Positions 18,806-27,794 of a stretch of DNA of 64,000 nt are shown in pieces. Each line of letters starts with the position of its first letter. Position 1 is the stretch's first letter. A model generated the notes under the pieces. That model was not told the origin of the DNA, did no database searches, and saw only the letters and a list, made by a program, of their open reading frames with translations. This DNA is from JBKBII01 sp046299415 (lineage in GTDB: Bacteria > Pseudomonadota > Gammaproteobacteria > Ectothiorhodospirales > Ectothiorhodospiraceae): assembly GCA_046299415.1 (NCBI GenBank), contig JBKBII010000005.1, forward strand, positions 124,001 to 188,000, read 5' to 3'. Made by a program: the position numbers and the translations under genes.

Positions 18806-19308
18806 AAAAGACTCACACGAGAAAGGAGTCGAGATCCAACCCGGATCAGGATCGGCGACGATCTTGACATGCTGACTCGAAATCCGCCCCACAGCCCCAA
18901 ACCCGGGCCCATCAACCGTTGCACCAACTTGCTCTTCGTCAAGATCTCCCGTCAGATTGAGACTTCTCGGCCAAGTGCATGGTCACGGCGAGGTGTTGCG
19001 CCAATCATCACGACGACGATCGCGCCGACCGTCTCGACCTCATATCGGCGACTTGCACCCTGAATCGACACCACGGCTTCACACGTGGCACTCAAGTCGA
19101 CCACACGACCCTGGCCGGATTATCCAGCGCGTTTTATCCAATCGACGCCGGAGCAACGACATCTCGGGTAAACGTTGCCTCGGGTGATTTTTTTGCACGC
19201 ACAGACCATGCAGCGCCCCACGCCGCGACGTCGTGCTCATTGCACAATCAAATCAAAACGCCGATAGGCACGCGCGGTGGCTCACCCATCAACCGCCTTA
19301 GCGCACTT
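18806..19308. other. gene-free interval between mutL and miaA
   Basis: About 500 bp with no gene recognised, although mutL and miaA are adjacent in most relatives. A seven-T run at 19188-19194 on the plus strand lies 9 nt after a 6-bp stem (gcaacg at 19153-19158, cgttgc at 19173-19178). No plus-strand gene leads into it, so I do not call it a terminator. Confidence 0.45.
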
Positions 19309-21531
19309 CTAGCGTCCGCGCAAAAATAGTGCGTCGAGCGCTTGCAGGTCGAGTTGAACCCAGGTCGGGCGGCCGTGATTGCACTGGTCCGCTCGCGGTG
19401 TTTTTTCCAAAGCGCGTAACAGGCCTTCTTGCTGTTCCGGCGTCAAGCGATCTCCCGCATGCCAGGCGCCACGACACGCCTTGGAAGCAAGCAAATCATC
19501 GAGCATTCGCAAGACATCCGCCTCTGCCGCCGCGGGGGCATCGGCCATCAGTTGCTCCAACACGCCGAGCACCAGCGCCTCATCGTCACGCCCCGCTAAA
19601 TCCGCCGGCACAGCAGAACAACGCAAAACCGTCGCATCCATGTCGCCGGCATCAACGCGTTTCTCATCGCTCCACTCGAACTCAAACCCAAGCCGCGCAA
19701 GTAACGCATGTTGCTGGCGAACGACGTCACCGACGTCCAGGGCTGCGGGGATCTCCACCGGCCACAACAACGGCTGAGACCTCAGATGACCTTGCCGCAG
19801 GCTCGCCTTCAATGACTCATATCGAACCCGCTCATGAGCCGCATGAAGATCAACCACGACCAAGCCATGCGCGTTTTCAGCCAACAGAAACGTCCCCGCA
19901 ATCTGACCGACGGCACGCCCTAATGGGTGCGCTTCGGGCAACAACGCAGACGTCGCCGCCTGCGACTCGAGATCTGAACGCCCAAGATCAGCCACCGCAG
20001 CGTCATAGGCCTGCACGCGACCGACGGCGGAATCATCGCGCGCACCATCGTGCGAACAGGGAGTGGTCCCCTGCGCAGAGGCATCGTCGATCGCCCCACG
20101 AGCCTCATCGTTGAACGCTCCGCGTTGTGCGCGTTCAAGCGAAACGAATGCATCCGTCCAGCGCAATCCTCGCTGCGCCGCCGCTGCGGCCCATCGACCC
20201 GCGCTCGCTCCACGACCCGCCGATGACGTGCTCGTCACAAACGACGCTGAAGACAATGCCGTAGACGATGACTCGGCTGCGAACCCGCCACGATAACCGC
20301 CGCGGTTTTCAGCGATACCGCGTCCCTCCGGCGAGGACGCCTCCGATTGAGGCCATGAGAGTGCAGCCGCCGACTCATTGGTTGCAGCCCCGCCCGCCAC
20401 GCCCGGGTATTCACGGTACCGCTCGCCGCTCGCTCCAGCGTTTGAAAAGTCCGCAGGCCCTGCCTGCCCCTCAGGACGATCGCGAACAGGTCGCGGGGCC
20501 GCCACGGCTCGCACACTCTGCGAGTCTGACTGCGGTCGTGTCAGCGCCAGCGCTTTGTCCATCGCGTGAAAAACAAAATCGTGCACAGGACCCGGCTCGC
20601 GAAAACGCACCTCGGTCTTGGCCGGATGAGCATTGACGTCGACAGCCCCGGCTGGCAACTCGATCGCAGCATAGAACACGGGATGTCGCCCGCCATACAA
20701 AACGTCGCGGTAAGCCCTGCGAACCGCAGCCGCGAGCCCTCGATCCTGGACTGGGCGCCGATTGACGTACCAATATTGGCGATCCGCTTGCGCCCTGGCT
20801 TTGTTCGGGCGTGCCAACAAGGCGCGCAGGTGCAAACCCTCGCTCTCCAGCGCCTGATCGATCGCCAACGCGTCCGCAAACCATTCGTGCCCCAGAACCT
20901 GACGAACACGCGTCTGCCAATCGTCGCAAGGCGACCAGCACCACTCACGGCGCTGGTCGATACTCACGGTCAGTTCCAGCGACGGATGAGCAAGCGCGAT
21001 ACGTCGCAACACGTCCTCGCAATGCGCCGCCTCGGTTCGCTCGGTACGCAAAAACTTTCGCCGCGCCGGAACGCGGAAGAACAGATCACGCACCTCGACC
21101 GTCGTGCCCCGTCGGTGCGATGTCGGCTCAGGCTCGCTGTGTTGGTCATCACCCGCGCTCAAGATCCGCCAGCCAGCGCCAGAGTCATCCGCTGAAGAGC
21201 GCAATTCGAGACGTGCGACCGAGGCGATCGACGGCAACGCCTCGCCGCGAAATCCAAAGCTGGTAAGCGAGGAGAAGTCGTCGAAACTCGAAATCTTGCT
21301 GGTCGCATGACGAGCCAGCGCCAGCCCCAACTCATCGCGCGCGATACCCTTTCCATCATCGGTCACGGCAATCGTCTGCAAACCACCGCCTTCGAGACGC
21401 ACGTCTACCCGCCCGGCCCCGGCATCGATCGCGTTTTCGAGCAACTCCTTGACCACGGAAGCCGGCCGCTCGACGACCTCGCCGGCAGCAATCTGGTTGA
21501 TCAATTGAGGGGGCAGTCGCTGAATCGACAA
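19309..21531 (-). CDS. mutL: DNA mismatch repair protein MutL
   Basis: GHKL ATPase that links MutS recognition to strand incision. N-terminal ATPase motifs are all present: LLENAIDAGAGRVDV near residue 30, TDDGKGIA near 57, RHATSKI near 75 and GFRGEALPSIASV near 92, plus the transducer domain with VNAHPAKTEVRF near 310. A long low-complexity linker (about 340-540) makes it some 125 residues longer than E. coli MutL. The C-terminal domain has DLHAAHERVRYE, ACRGAWHAGDRL and CNHGRPTW, the signature of endonuclease-type MutL, though the first motif has Leu where Gln is usual. The TTG at 21531 has ggag 8 nt upstream and matches the family N-terminus. A GTG at 21579 is the alternative. Confidence 0.96.
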   Translation of the reverse strand: MSIQRLPPQLINQIAAGEVVERPASVVKELLENAIDAGAGRVDVRLEGGGLQTIAVTDDGKGIARDELGLALARHATSKISSFDDFSSLTSFGFRGEALPSIASVARLELRSSADDSGAGWRILSAGDDQHSEPEPTSHRRGTTVEVRDLFFRVPARRKFLRTERTEAAHCEDVLRRIALAHPSLELTVSIDQRREWCWSPCDDWQTRVRQVLGHEWFADALAIDQALESEGLHLRALLARPNKARAQADRQYWYVNRRPVQDRGLAAAVRRAYRDVLYGGRHPVFYAAIELPAGAVDVNAHPAKTEVRFREPGPVHDFVFHAMDKALALTRPQSDSQSVRAVAAPRPVRDRPEGQAGPADFSNAGASGERYREYPGVAGGAATNESAAALSWPQSEASSPEGRGIAENRGGYRGGFAAESSSTALSSASFVTSTSSAGRGASAGRWAAAAAQRGLRWTDAFVSLERAQRGAFNDEARGAIDDASAQGTTPCSHDGARDDSAVGRVQAYDAAVADLGRSDLESQAATSALLPEAHPLGRAVGQIAGTFLLAENAHGLVVVDLHAAHERVRYESLKASLRQGHLRSQPLLWPVEIPAALDVGDVVRQQHALLARLGFEFEWSDEKRVDAGDMDATVLRCSAVPADLAGRDDEALVLGVLEQLMADAPAAAEADVLRMLDDLLASKACRGAWHAGDRLTPEQQEGLLRALEKTPRADQCNHGRPTWVQLDLQALDALFLRGR

Positions 21532-21620
21532 CGGGCTTACTCCGATATACGGCAACGTGCCGAGAATACCGCAGCGCACCCGAAGAGCCGAACCGGCAGC
21601 GTCACCGGCGAGTTTCGCGA

Positions 21621-23231
21621 TCAGTAAGAGGCCGACGTGACCGGAATGACCAGCACCTGACCAGGATGAATTCGATCGCCGGACAATTGATTGGCTTCGC
21701 GCAGCGCCGGAACGGGCACGCCATAACGCGCTGCGATGACCGACAGCGACTCGCCTGGAGCAATGATATGACGGTCCGGACGACCCTCAGCGATGATCGT
21801 TCCGGGCGGCGCATGAACCGAAAAGTACGCACGCAAGCCCGTCAAAAGCGCGTCCGCCAGAGAATTCTGGAAGCTTGCTGTCCGCAGCCGCCGCTCCTCG
21901 GTTGGATTTGAAATGAACGCAGCCTCAACCAGAATCGCCGGCACGTCCGGGGAGCGCAGCACCGCGAAGTTAGCGCGCTCAACCTGAGGTTTGCGAACCT
22001 TACCGACTCGATGAAGCTCACCGATCACCTGATCGGCCAATCGCTGACTCGATTCCAGCATGCCACTCTGCGACATCTCGAGCAGCACGCCCGCAAGCGA
22101 CGGGTCGGCACCTGCGACGGGCACAGAACCCAGTCGAGAGTCGGCCGCGTTTTCGCGCTCAGCCAAGAACCGAGCCGCCTCGGACGTCGCGCCGCGCTGC
22201 GACAGCATGTAAACCGAAGATCCTTGGACGCGACGGTCGTAGGCAGCATCTGCATGAATCGAAAGAAACACATCCGCATTGCCCCTACGCGCCCGGTTCA
22301 CTCGTTCGCGCAATGGCAGGAAATAATCTCCCGTTCGAATCATCAACGCACGCATGCCCGGTTCCGCATCGACGCGTGTCGCCAGACGGCGGGCAATTTC
22401 GAGAACAACCTCCTTCTCGCGCGTCCCGCCCGGACCGATCGCCCCCGGATCGTGGCCACCATGTCCAGCGTCGATCGCCACGATCACGTCTCGTAATGGT
22501 TCCCGCGGAGCCGCCCGCCGAGGTTGTCGTGGCGGCTCCTCAACGCCCGACTGCGATTCCGGTTTCGACTCGGCTGGTGGCTCGGGTCGTCTTTCTGGCG
22601 CACGTGCCTCAATCGCGTCGGCCGATTCGCTACGGACAGAACTGGAAGACGCCTGTGGCTCTGGGCGCGATTCCGCGCCCAATTCGGGCCGCTGCACATT
22701 GGCGCGACCCACCGCCGACTCCGAAGTCGACGCGGAACGGGCTGGCGTCGAGGTCTGCGCCGGCGTCGACGATTGTGCCGACGCGACGCGCAGAGCCGCC
22801 GTAGAATCGGGCACCATGTCAATCACCAGACGATGCGATGCGCCCGGCCCCGGAAGCAGGGTGAAGCTCGTCACGTCGACCGGTCCGCGCAGATCGAACA
22901 CCACGCGCAAATCGCCACCGTTGCGCGCAGCGTGACGCACTCCGGTCACAATCGCTTGCGGCCGCGTCGGCAGCTCGATCGAGCCCAACGCCCGCGCGGT
23001 GCGCAAATCGACCACCAGCCGATGCGGATTTTCGAGTGCGAACAGCTCGTAATGCGTCGCGGCGGCCAGATCAAGAACGACCCGCGTGGTCTCGCCATCG
23101 ACTGCCATCCGCACACGCTGCAGACCGACCTGAGCGCTGGCATAGGCCGGCAGCCCGGCGGCACAAAGCCCAACCAGTGCACCGAGCAAACGTCGACGCT
23201 CCACATTCGCGGCTTCGCTTCGCGGCGCCAT
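21621..23231 (-). CDS. periplasmic N-acetylmuramoyl-L-alanine amidase (AmiB/AmiC type) with LysM
   Basis: Cleaves the amide bond between peptide stem and glycan to separate daughter cells. From the ATG at 23231: a signal sequence with consecutive arginines (ERRRLLGALVGLCAAGL, possibly Tat-type), an AMIN domain (about residues 40-135), a Pro/Ser/Glu-rich linker (145-250), the Amidase_3 domain with zinc ligands in DAGHGGHDPGA near 265 and SIHADA near 330, and VEAAFISNPTEE near 440. A C-terminal LysM (APGESLSVIAARYGVP) follows. The start is uncertain: the frame stays open to 23510, and an ATG at 23477 has a better ribosome site and a promoter upstream. It lies between tsaE and mutL as in E. coli amiB. 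Confidence 0.93.
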   Translation of the reverse strand: MAPRSEAANVERRRLLGALVGLCAAGLPAYASAQVGLQRVRMAVDGETTRVVLDLAAATHYELFALENPHRLVVDLRTARALGSIELPTRPQAIVTGVRHAARNGGDLRVVFDLRGPVDVTSFTLLPGPGASHRLVIDMVPDSTAALRVASAQSSTPAQTSTPARSASTSESAVGRANVQRPELGAESRPEPQASSSSVRSESADAIEARAPERRPEPPAESKPESQSGVEEPPRQPRRAAPREPLRDVIVAIDAGHGGHDPGAIGPGGTREKEVVLEIARRLATRVDAEPGMRALMIRTGDYFLPLRERVNRARRGNADVFLSIHADAAYDRRVQGSSVYMLSQRGATSEAARFLAERENAADSRLGSVPVAGADPSLAGVLLEMSQSGMLESSQRLADQVIGELHRVGKVRKPQVERANFAVLRSPDVPAILVEAAFISNPTEERRLRTASFQNSLADALLTGLRAYFSVHAPPGTIIAEGRPDRHIIAPGESLSVIAARYGVPVPALREANQLSGDRIHPGQVLVIPVTSASY

Positions 23232-23788
23232 CGCTAGCGATGACAGCCCCGGGCTAAGCGACGATCGTCCCTTCGCCGAAGCGTCATCATTCGACCTGAA
23301 CGTCTGAAGATCGCGAGCGACAGTGACCTGAAGCCCCGACGGGTTGATCGGGCGGCCCCCTCGATTCTCATCAACCTCACCAGCGGCCGAAACACACGTG
23401 CGTCCACCGCGCGCCCGGTCAGCACGCGAGGTCGATGGGTCGGACGATTCAAAAACGACGGGCAGGATATGGCGCATGACGAGGCCTCGGGCGGGGGGCT
23501 CTCGAGTCATTTTGGGCCAGCACCAGAAAAAAGCAAGATGATTTATCGTATTTTTTAATGAGATAAGACGATATTCTCAATCGCTTCCTAGAAACTGACC
23601 TGCGATCAAGCAGATTCGCGACACCGACATCGTTCAATCTGCCGGTGTCCTCAATCACGCGCGAATGATCGGCTCGAGCGGTCTTTTCGATTCAGGAACC
23701 AAACCCGTTTCGCGACCTGATTGAACGACCTGAAACATTCAACGCATCTCCGAGGCACGTCGCCCAAAGACACGAGTGTCAACACATC
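23232..23788. other. interval between tsaE and the amidase CDS
   Basis: Holds the promoter at 23552-23580 and an in-frame open leader of up to 93 codons in front of the chosen amidase start. That leader shows no conserved sequence. The remainder up to the tsaE stop (about 23585-23788) shows no gene. Confidence 0.45.
23552..23580 (-). promoter_or_regulatory. sigma-70 promoter upstream of the amidase gene
   Basis: On the minus strand: TTGAGA (23580-23575, five of six), 17 bp spacer, TAAAAA (23557-23552, four of six), within a markedly AT-rich island. Transcription would begin near 23545, only about 70 nt above the ATG at 23477 but more than 300 nt above the ATG at 23231. It suggests that amidase-mutL-miaA have a promoter independent of tsaE. 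Confidence 0.55.
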
Positions 23789-24631
23789 TCACGAACGATC
23801 AATCGAAAATCTTCGCGCGCAAGACGCAGCCACATCGGCAAGCGGTCCGGAAAAAAACAACTCACGAATGCTCGGTTGCCGCGGCGACAGCGTGATCACC
23901 AAGTCCGGGGGCGGAAGCACCCCCACGGCTCGTTCCGGCCACTCCACCAACCAAACCGTCCCGGCGCGAAAATCATCCAGCTCGCCGAGATACTCGAATT
24001 CTTCTGGATCAGCGAGCCGATACACGTCGAAGTGCCGCAGCTCGACGCCATGCAAGCTGTAGGGCTCAACCAGAGTGAATGTTGGGCTTTTAACCACGCC
24101 CGAGTGCCCGAAACCGGCAAGAAAACCGCGAGCAAAGGTCGTCTTACCCGCGCCGAGCCCTCCCGACAGCGCGATCAGACGCGGCTGATGCAGCTCATTC
24201 GCAACGATTTTGGCGAAGTCCCGCGCAAAACCGACCAGCCCTGCCTCATCAAGCGGGACCGACGGCCCAACGCGCCCCAACGGGTCACCCGAACTCAACC
24301 CCGAAACCCCGCCATCAATCGCTCCTTCTGCCCCGCTCCGATTCACCGCCTGGCCTGCATCACGCGCGGTGCCGCTCGGTGCTCCCTTTCGCCTGATGAA
24401 TCCACCAGAAGCCTCAAATCGATCGTTTGCCAATCTCTCCAGCAAGATAAACTCGACACCACCAGCGACTGTGCCAAACCGACGATTCAACGAGACCGCG
24501 AGGTGGATTCCTCGTGGACATCCGACCTCACCGAAGCCAATCAATCTACCGGCGGACCGATCAAACCACGGCCCCAACGCAAGAGGCGTCTGATCTCGCA
24601 CGCGCGGCTGCATGCAACCGAGCCACAACAC
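23789..24631 (-). CDS. tsaE: tRNA threonylcarbamoyladenosine biosynthesis ATPase TsaE
   Basis: Small ATPase that supports TsaB-TsaC-TsaD in forming t6A37 on tRNAs reading ANN codons. The last 160 residues are a complete TsaE: Walker A ALSGGLGAGKTTFARGFLAG, then VKSPTFTLVEPY, HFDVYRLADPEEFEYLG and VWLVEWPERA. The frame is open for 120 further codons upstream with an ATG at 24631, but that part is low-complexity and unlike TsaE. The real start is probably a TTG near 24298 or 24277. Located between nnr and the amidase gene, as in E. coli. Confidence 0.88.
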   Translation of the reverse strand: MLWLGCMQPRVRDQTPLALGPWFDRSAGRLIGFGEVGCPRGIHLAVSLNRRFGTVAGGVEFILLERLANDRFEASGGFIRRKGAPSGTARDAGQAVNRSGAEGAIDGGVSGLSSGDPLGRVGPSVPLDEAGLVGFARDFAKIVANELHQPRLIALSGGLGAGKTTFARGFLAGFGHSGVVKSPTFTLVEPYSLHGVELRHFDVYRLADPEEFEYLGELDDFRAGTVWLVEWPERAVGVLPPPDLVITLSPRQPSIRELFFSGPLADVAASCARRFSIDRS

Positions 24632-24996
24632 GAGGTCCCGGAGCGCGTGTCACGGGACATCGCGGATCGACAGTCAAAGAGTGAACGCCGCGCATCATCG
24701 CAAACCGCCACCGCGGCCCTTCATTCAGCACTGGCCTAAAGTCCTCGAACCGACGTTCGCCGCGTCCACGCGCAGCGAAAGAATCGAGCCAAGACCCGAA
24801 AAGCGCCAAACCCCGCAAAGCCCCGACGCGGCACCGCGACAGAACCTCACAATGGCTCGACGGCGCCCGTCGTCACGCCCGCCAAAACCCGCAACCACGA
24901 TGCGCGGAGCAAGCACGCTCCGACAACGCAGGCAGAGGTGTCATCATATTCGAGCCGTGGTTCAATTTTCGGACCAAACGCAGGGTAAACCGCACG
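24632..24996. other. gene-free interval between nnr and tsaE
   Basis: 365 bp. The nnr stop usually abuts tsaE. No gene, hairpin or repeat identified. If TsaE starts near 24298, the spacer is about 700 bp. Confidence 0.45.
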
Positions 24997-26997
24997 TTAG
25001 CCATCGCCGTGGTACCGCGTCGCCGGCAAGGCCTCAATCACATCAGAAGCCAACAGGCCAATCTGACCGCCAAGCTTCCACGCTGCCCGTTCTGCGGCGC
25101 GAAGATGCCAAGCCACCGCGATAACCGCTGCTGTGTGACGATCCAGGGCCAGCGGCGTTGCTGGCCCGCTTAACCTCATCGAGAGACTCTCGCACTGGCG
25201 CGAGCGCCCCAAATCGCAACTGGCGCCCGCGCTCACGGACTCAACCGCAGAGCTCCCCCGCGACGACCGAGTCGCCGCGGCGGCATTTCGTTCCGCGAGC
25301 ACAGCGGCGAGAATGCCGGCGAGAACATCGCCCATCCCAGCAGTCGCCATGCCAGCGTGGCCCCCCGTCACAACCGTGCAGCGCCCATCGGGCGACGCCA
25401 CAAGACTGCCCGCACCCTTGAGCACCACGGTCGCGTCATGCGCACACGCCAGCTGCAGTGCCGCCGCGTAGCGATCGTGCTCGATTGCACCGACATCGCA
25501 ACCGAGCAAAGCCGCGGCCTCGCCGGGATGCGGCGTCAATACCGCGCCTGATGTCCAACGGTTGCGCTCCGCGATCGGCAAGGCGCTCAACGCCCGCAGC
25601 GCATCGGCATCGATGATCCAGCTCAACGCACCAGAATCACGATGCTTGTCGCGCCATGCCAACACAGTGCTCGCGGAGATCCGATCGCCATCAAGGCCAA
25701 GCGTCGAGGGTGCCAATACACCCAAACCTGGCCCCAGAACGACCGCGCCCTGATTGGGCGCCGGAGCCTCGCTGAACTCACGCAGCATCGTCTCAGGTTG
25801 CATAGACAAGCGCAGATCACCGATCTGTAACGATCGCGGTACGAGCGACCCTGAAGCGGACTTTGCACTAGAACCCGTCGCTTCGGATCCAGACCCACAC
25901 GACGTCCACAGCACCACTCGCCCGGCGCCGCCTCGTGCTGCGGCACGGGCCGCGAGGAATGCGGCACCCGCCATACCTGCGGAGCCGAGAACGACATGCG
26001 CCCATCCCGCATCACCCTTGTGTGCATCTGCTGTCCGTGCCAACGCACACGGTGCGCGCGCACAAGGAACAGCCTCAACCCGTATCTCAAATGCAGCAGC
26101 CCCATCGACGCCCTCACGCTGCTCGCGGCGATGCCAACAGAAACGCTTGACACCCGACGTCTGGCCTAAATCCGCCAACGTCACCCGACCCACAAACGCG
26201 GCAGCACGGCCCGTCAAAAGCCCCCGCTTCAACGCAACGAACGTCACGGTCTCGTCGGCTCTGACTGCGACGTCTTCCCCCAGTGCATCACGTAGACCCG
26301 CCAAGCGACCCGTGTCCGCATCAAGTCCTGTCGGCAGATCGAGCGCAAACACTCGACTTGTTTGGTTGCGTGCGTTCAGAGCCGAAACGACCGCCGCCAC
26401 CTGCGCATCGCGTAACCGATAACGCGTCAAGCGCCGCGCATCAGCCGTGACCGCATCGATCTGCACATTTCGCGCTTCAGCCTGATGAGGCGTCCCCGCA
26501 TCACCGCTCATCACATCCGCGGCAAGCGCGCGCCAACCCACGCCGAACATCGCATCGACGAACACGAGGGCAGAGGGCAGTCGTGCCTCCATCTCGCCTC
26601 GCTCTCCCTGAACGAACAAGTCTGCAAACGGATAAATGACTGCAACGGACTTCAGCAACGCAGCAGCGCGCCGACCCGCACTCGTTTCCTTGGCGTGAGA
26701 CGACATGCCGTAAACCCGAACATCAACACCGCGTCGGAGCAGATCACGGGCCACGCAATAACCATCACCCCCGTTATTTCCCGGTCCACAAAGCACAACC
26801 ACGCGACCCCGTCGCGACCGCTGGTCAAGCAACGCCCAAATCCGTGCCGCCGCTGCTTCTCCGGCGGCCTGCATCCACTCAAAAGGATCGGCGCCCGCGG
26901 CAAATGATTCGGCTTCGAATGCCCGCACCTGTGCTGCTGTCAAAACCGGCGAACCGATCCACTGAAAATCTCGCGGCAGACCCGCAGCGCTCAACAT
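24997..26997 (-). CDS. nnr: bifunctional NAD(P)H-hydrate epimerase / ADP-dependent NAD(P)H-hydrate dehydratase
   Basis: Repairs damaged NAD(P)H hydrates. The N-terminal YjeF_N epimerase domain shows VVLCGPGNNGGDGYCVARDL near residue 65 and FALDLPTGLDADTGR near 220. The C-terminal dehydratase domain begins HKGDAGWAHVVLGSAGMAGA near 330 and has VLGPGLG, IIDADALRAL, AVLTPHPGEAAALLG and GGHAGMATAGMGDVLAGI near 575, the catalytic region. At 666 residues it is well above the usual 490-510, owing to low-complexity insertions (about 125-200, 365-390 and 590-625). The ATG at 26997 has gggag 7-8 nt upstream; the longer open frame to 27348 lacks support. Confidence 0.95.
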   Translation of the reverse strand: MLSAAGLPRDFQWIGSPVLTAAQVRAFEAESFAAGADPFEWMQAAGEAAAARIWALLDQRSRRGRVVVLCGPGNNGGDGYCVARDLLRRGVDVRVYGMSSHAKETSAGRRAAALLKSVAVIYPFADLFVQGERGEMEARLPSALVFVDAMFGVGWRALAADVMSGDAGTPHQAEARNVQIDAVTADARRLTRYRLRDAQVAAVVSALNARNQTSRVFALDLPTGLDADTGRLAGLRDALGEDVAVRADETVTFVALKRGLLTGRAAAFVGRVTLADLGQTSGVKRFCWHRREQREGVDGAAAFEIRVEAVPCARAPCALARTADAHKGDAGWAHVVLGSAGMAGAAFLAARAAARGGAGRVVLWTSCGSGSEATGSSAKSASGSLVPRSLQIGDLRLSMQPETMLREFSEAPAPNQGAVVLGPGLGVLAPSTLGLDGDRISASTVLAWRDKHRDSGALSWIIDADALRALSALPIAERNRWTSGAVLTPHPGEAAALLGCDVGAIEHDRYAAALQLACAHDATVVLKGAGSLVASPDGRCTVVTGGHAGMATAGMGDVLAGILAAVLAERNAAAATRSSRGSSAVESVSAGASCDLGRSRQCESLSMRLSGPATPLALDRHTAAVIAVAWHLRAAERAAWKLGGQIGLLASDVIEALPATRYHGDG

Positions 26998-27794
26998 CTC
27001 AGTTCTCCCATTGCAACTGGGTCCGTCCACCCGAGACCTCTCAGACCACAGCAATCGAAAGCAAGATTCCCGGCGGGCTAGGTCTTCTACGAGTCGTGGT
27101 CGTAGACACTCGGCGGACTGCCCTGCGCCCCGAGCGCGACTCGGCAGTCTCGAAGCAGCGGGCTCGCGTAAACCCGTGCGGTGATCCCTCTCAATGCGCC
27201 CCGAAACCACGCGCCTCGCAACGTGTCGCGGGATTCTCGCGCGCCGAATCCCATTCACGCCCCAGCACCGAGTCCCTGGTGAAGCTAACGACGTCTTCGA
27301 CGATGTAACCACAAGGCAACATGACCACAGCACCAGGCTCAAACCCACTGCCCGTCAGTGGCTTAGTGCCGCTCAGTCGCACGCGCTGCCATGCTTTGCT
27401 ACACGCCGTTACCGATGACTGGATCGCGATAGGCCCAGATCCAAGGTCACGACCAGCCACGTACGTTCGGCATCGTGACGCTGCCGCCCATTTCGAACCC
27501 TCAGCCGCTCAAGATCCTGACCAAACAAAGTCTGACCGAATCAAAACCTGAACAAAACAGCTCTCGATCAGCACGTGCCGGATCGCTCGAGTCATGACCC
27601 AATCGGGCTCGAATGACACTCAATCAAAACCGACTTCAGCTCGAATAACACCCAGGTTCCGTAAGCATCGGCAAACCAAGCCTCCACAAACGAACCCTTG
27701 GAATTTACGACCACTTGCGGACCTTGAGCTGGCTCGAAGATGGACACCTTGCAACGATGTCGACATGCGGCCTTCCAGACCACCCCGTATCGCC
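26998..27794. other. divergent spacer between nnr and queG
   Basis: Up to 800 bp between the divergent nnr and queG genes, which are adjacent in E. coli. It should hold both promoters, but I found no convincing -35/-10 pair. Frames here are open in both directions, extending nnr to 27348 and queG back to 27594, without family similarity. Confidence 0.4.

Noticed and set aside
19153..19194. Terminator-like stem with a seven-T run on the plus strand
   Set aside because: The stem has a 14-nt loop and lies 9 nt from the T-run, and no plus-strand gene precedes it.
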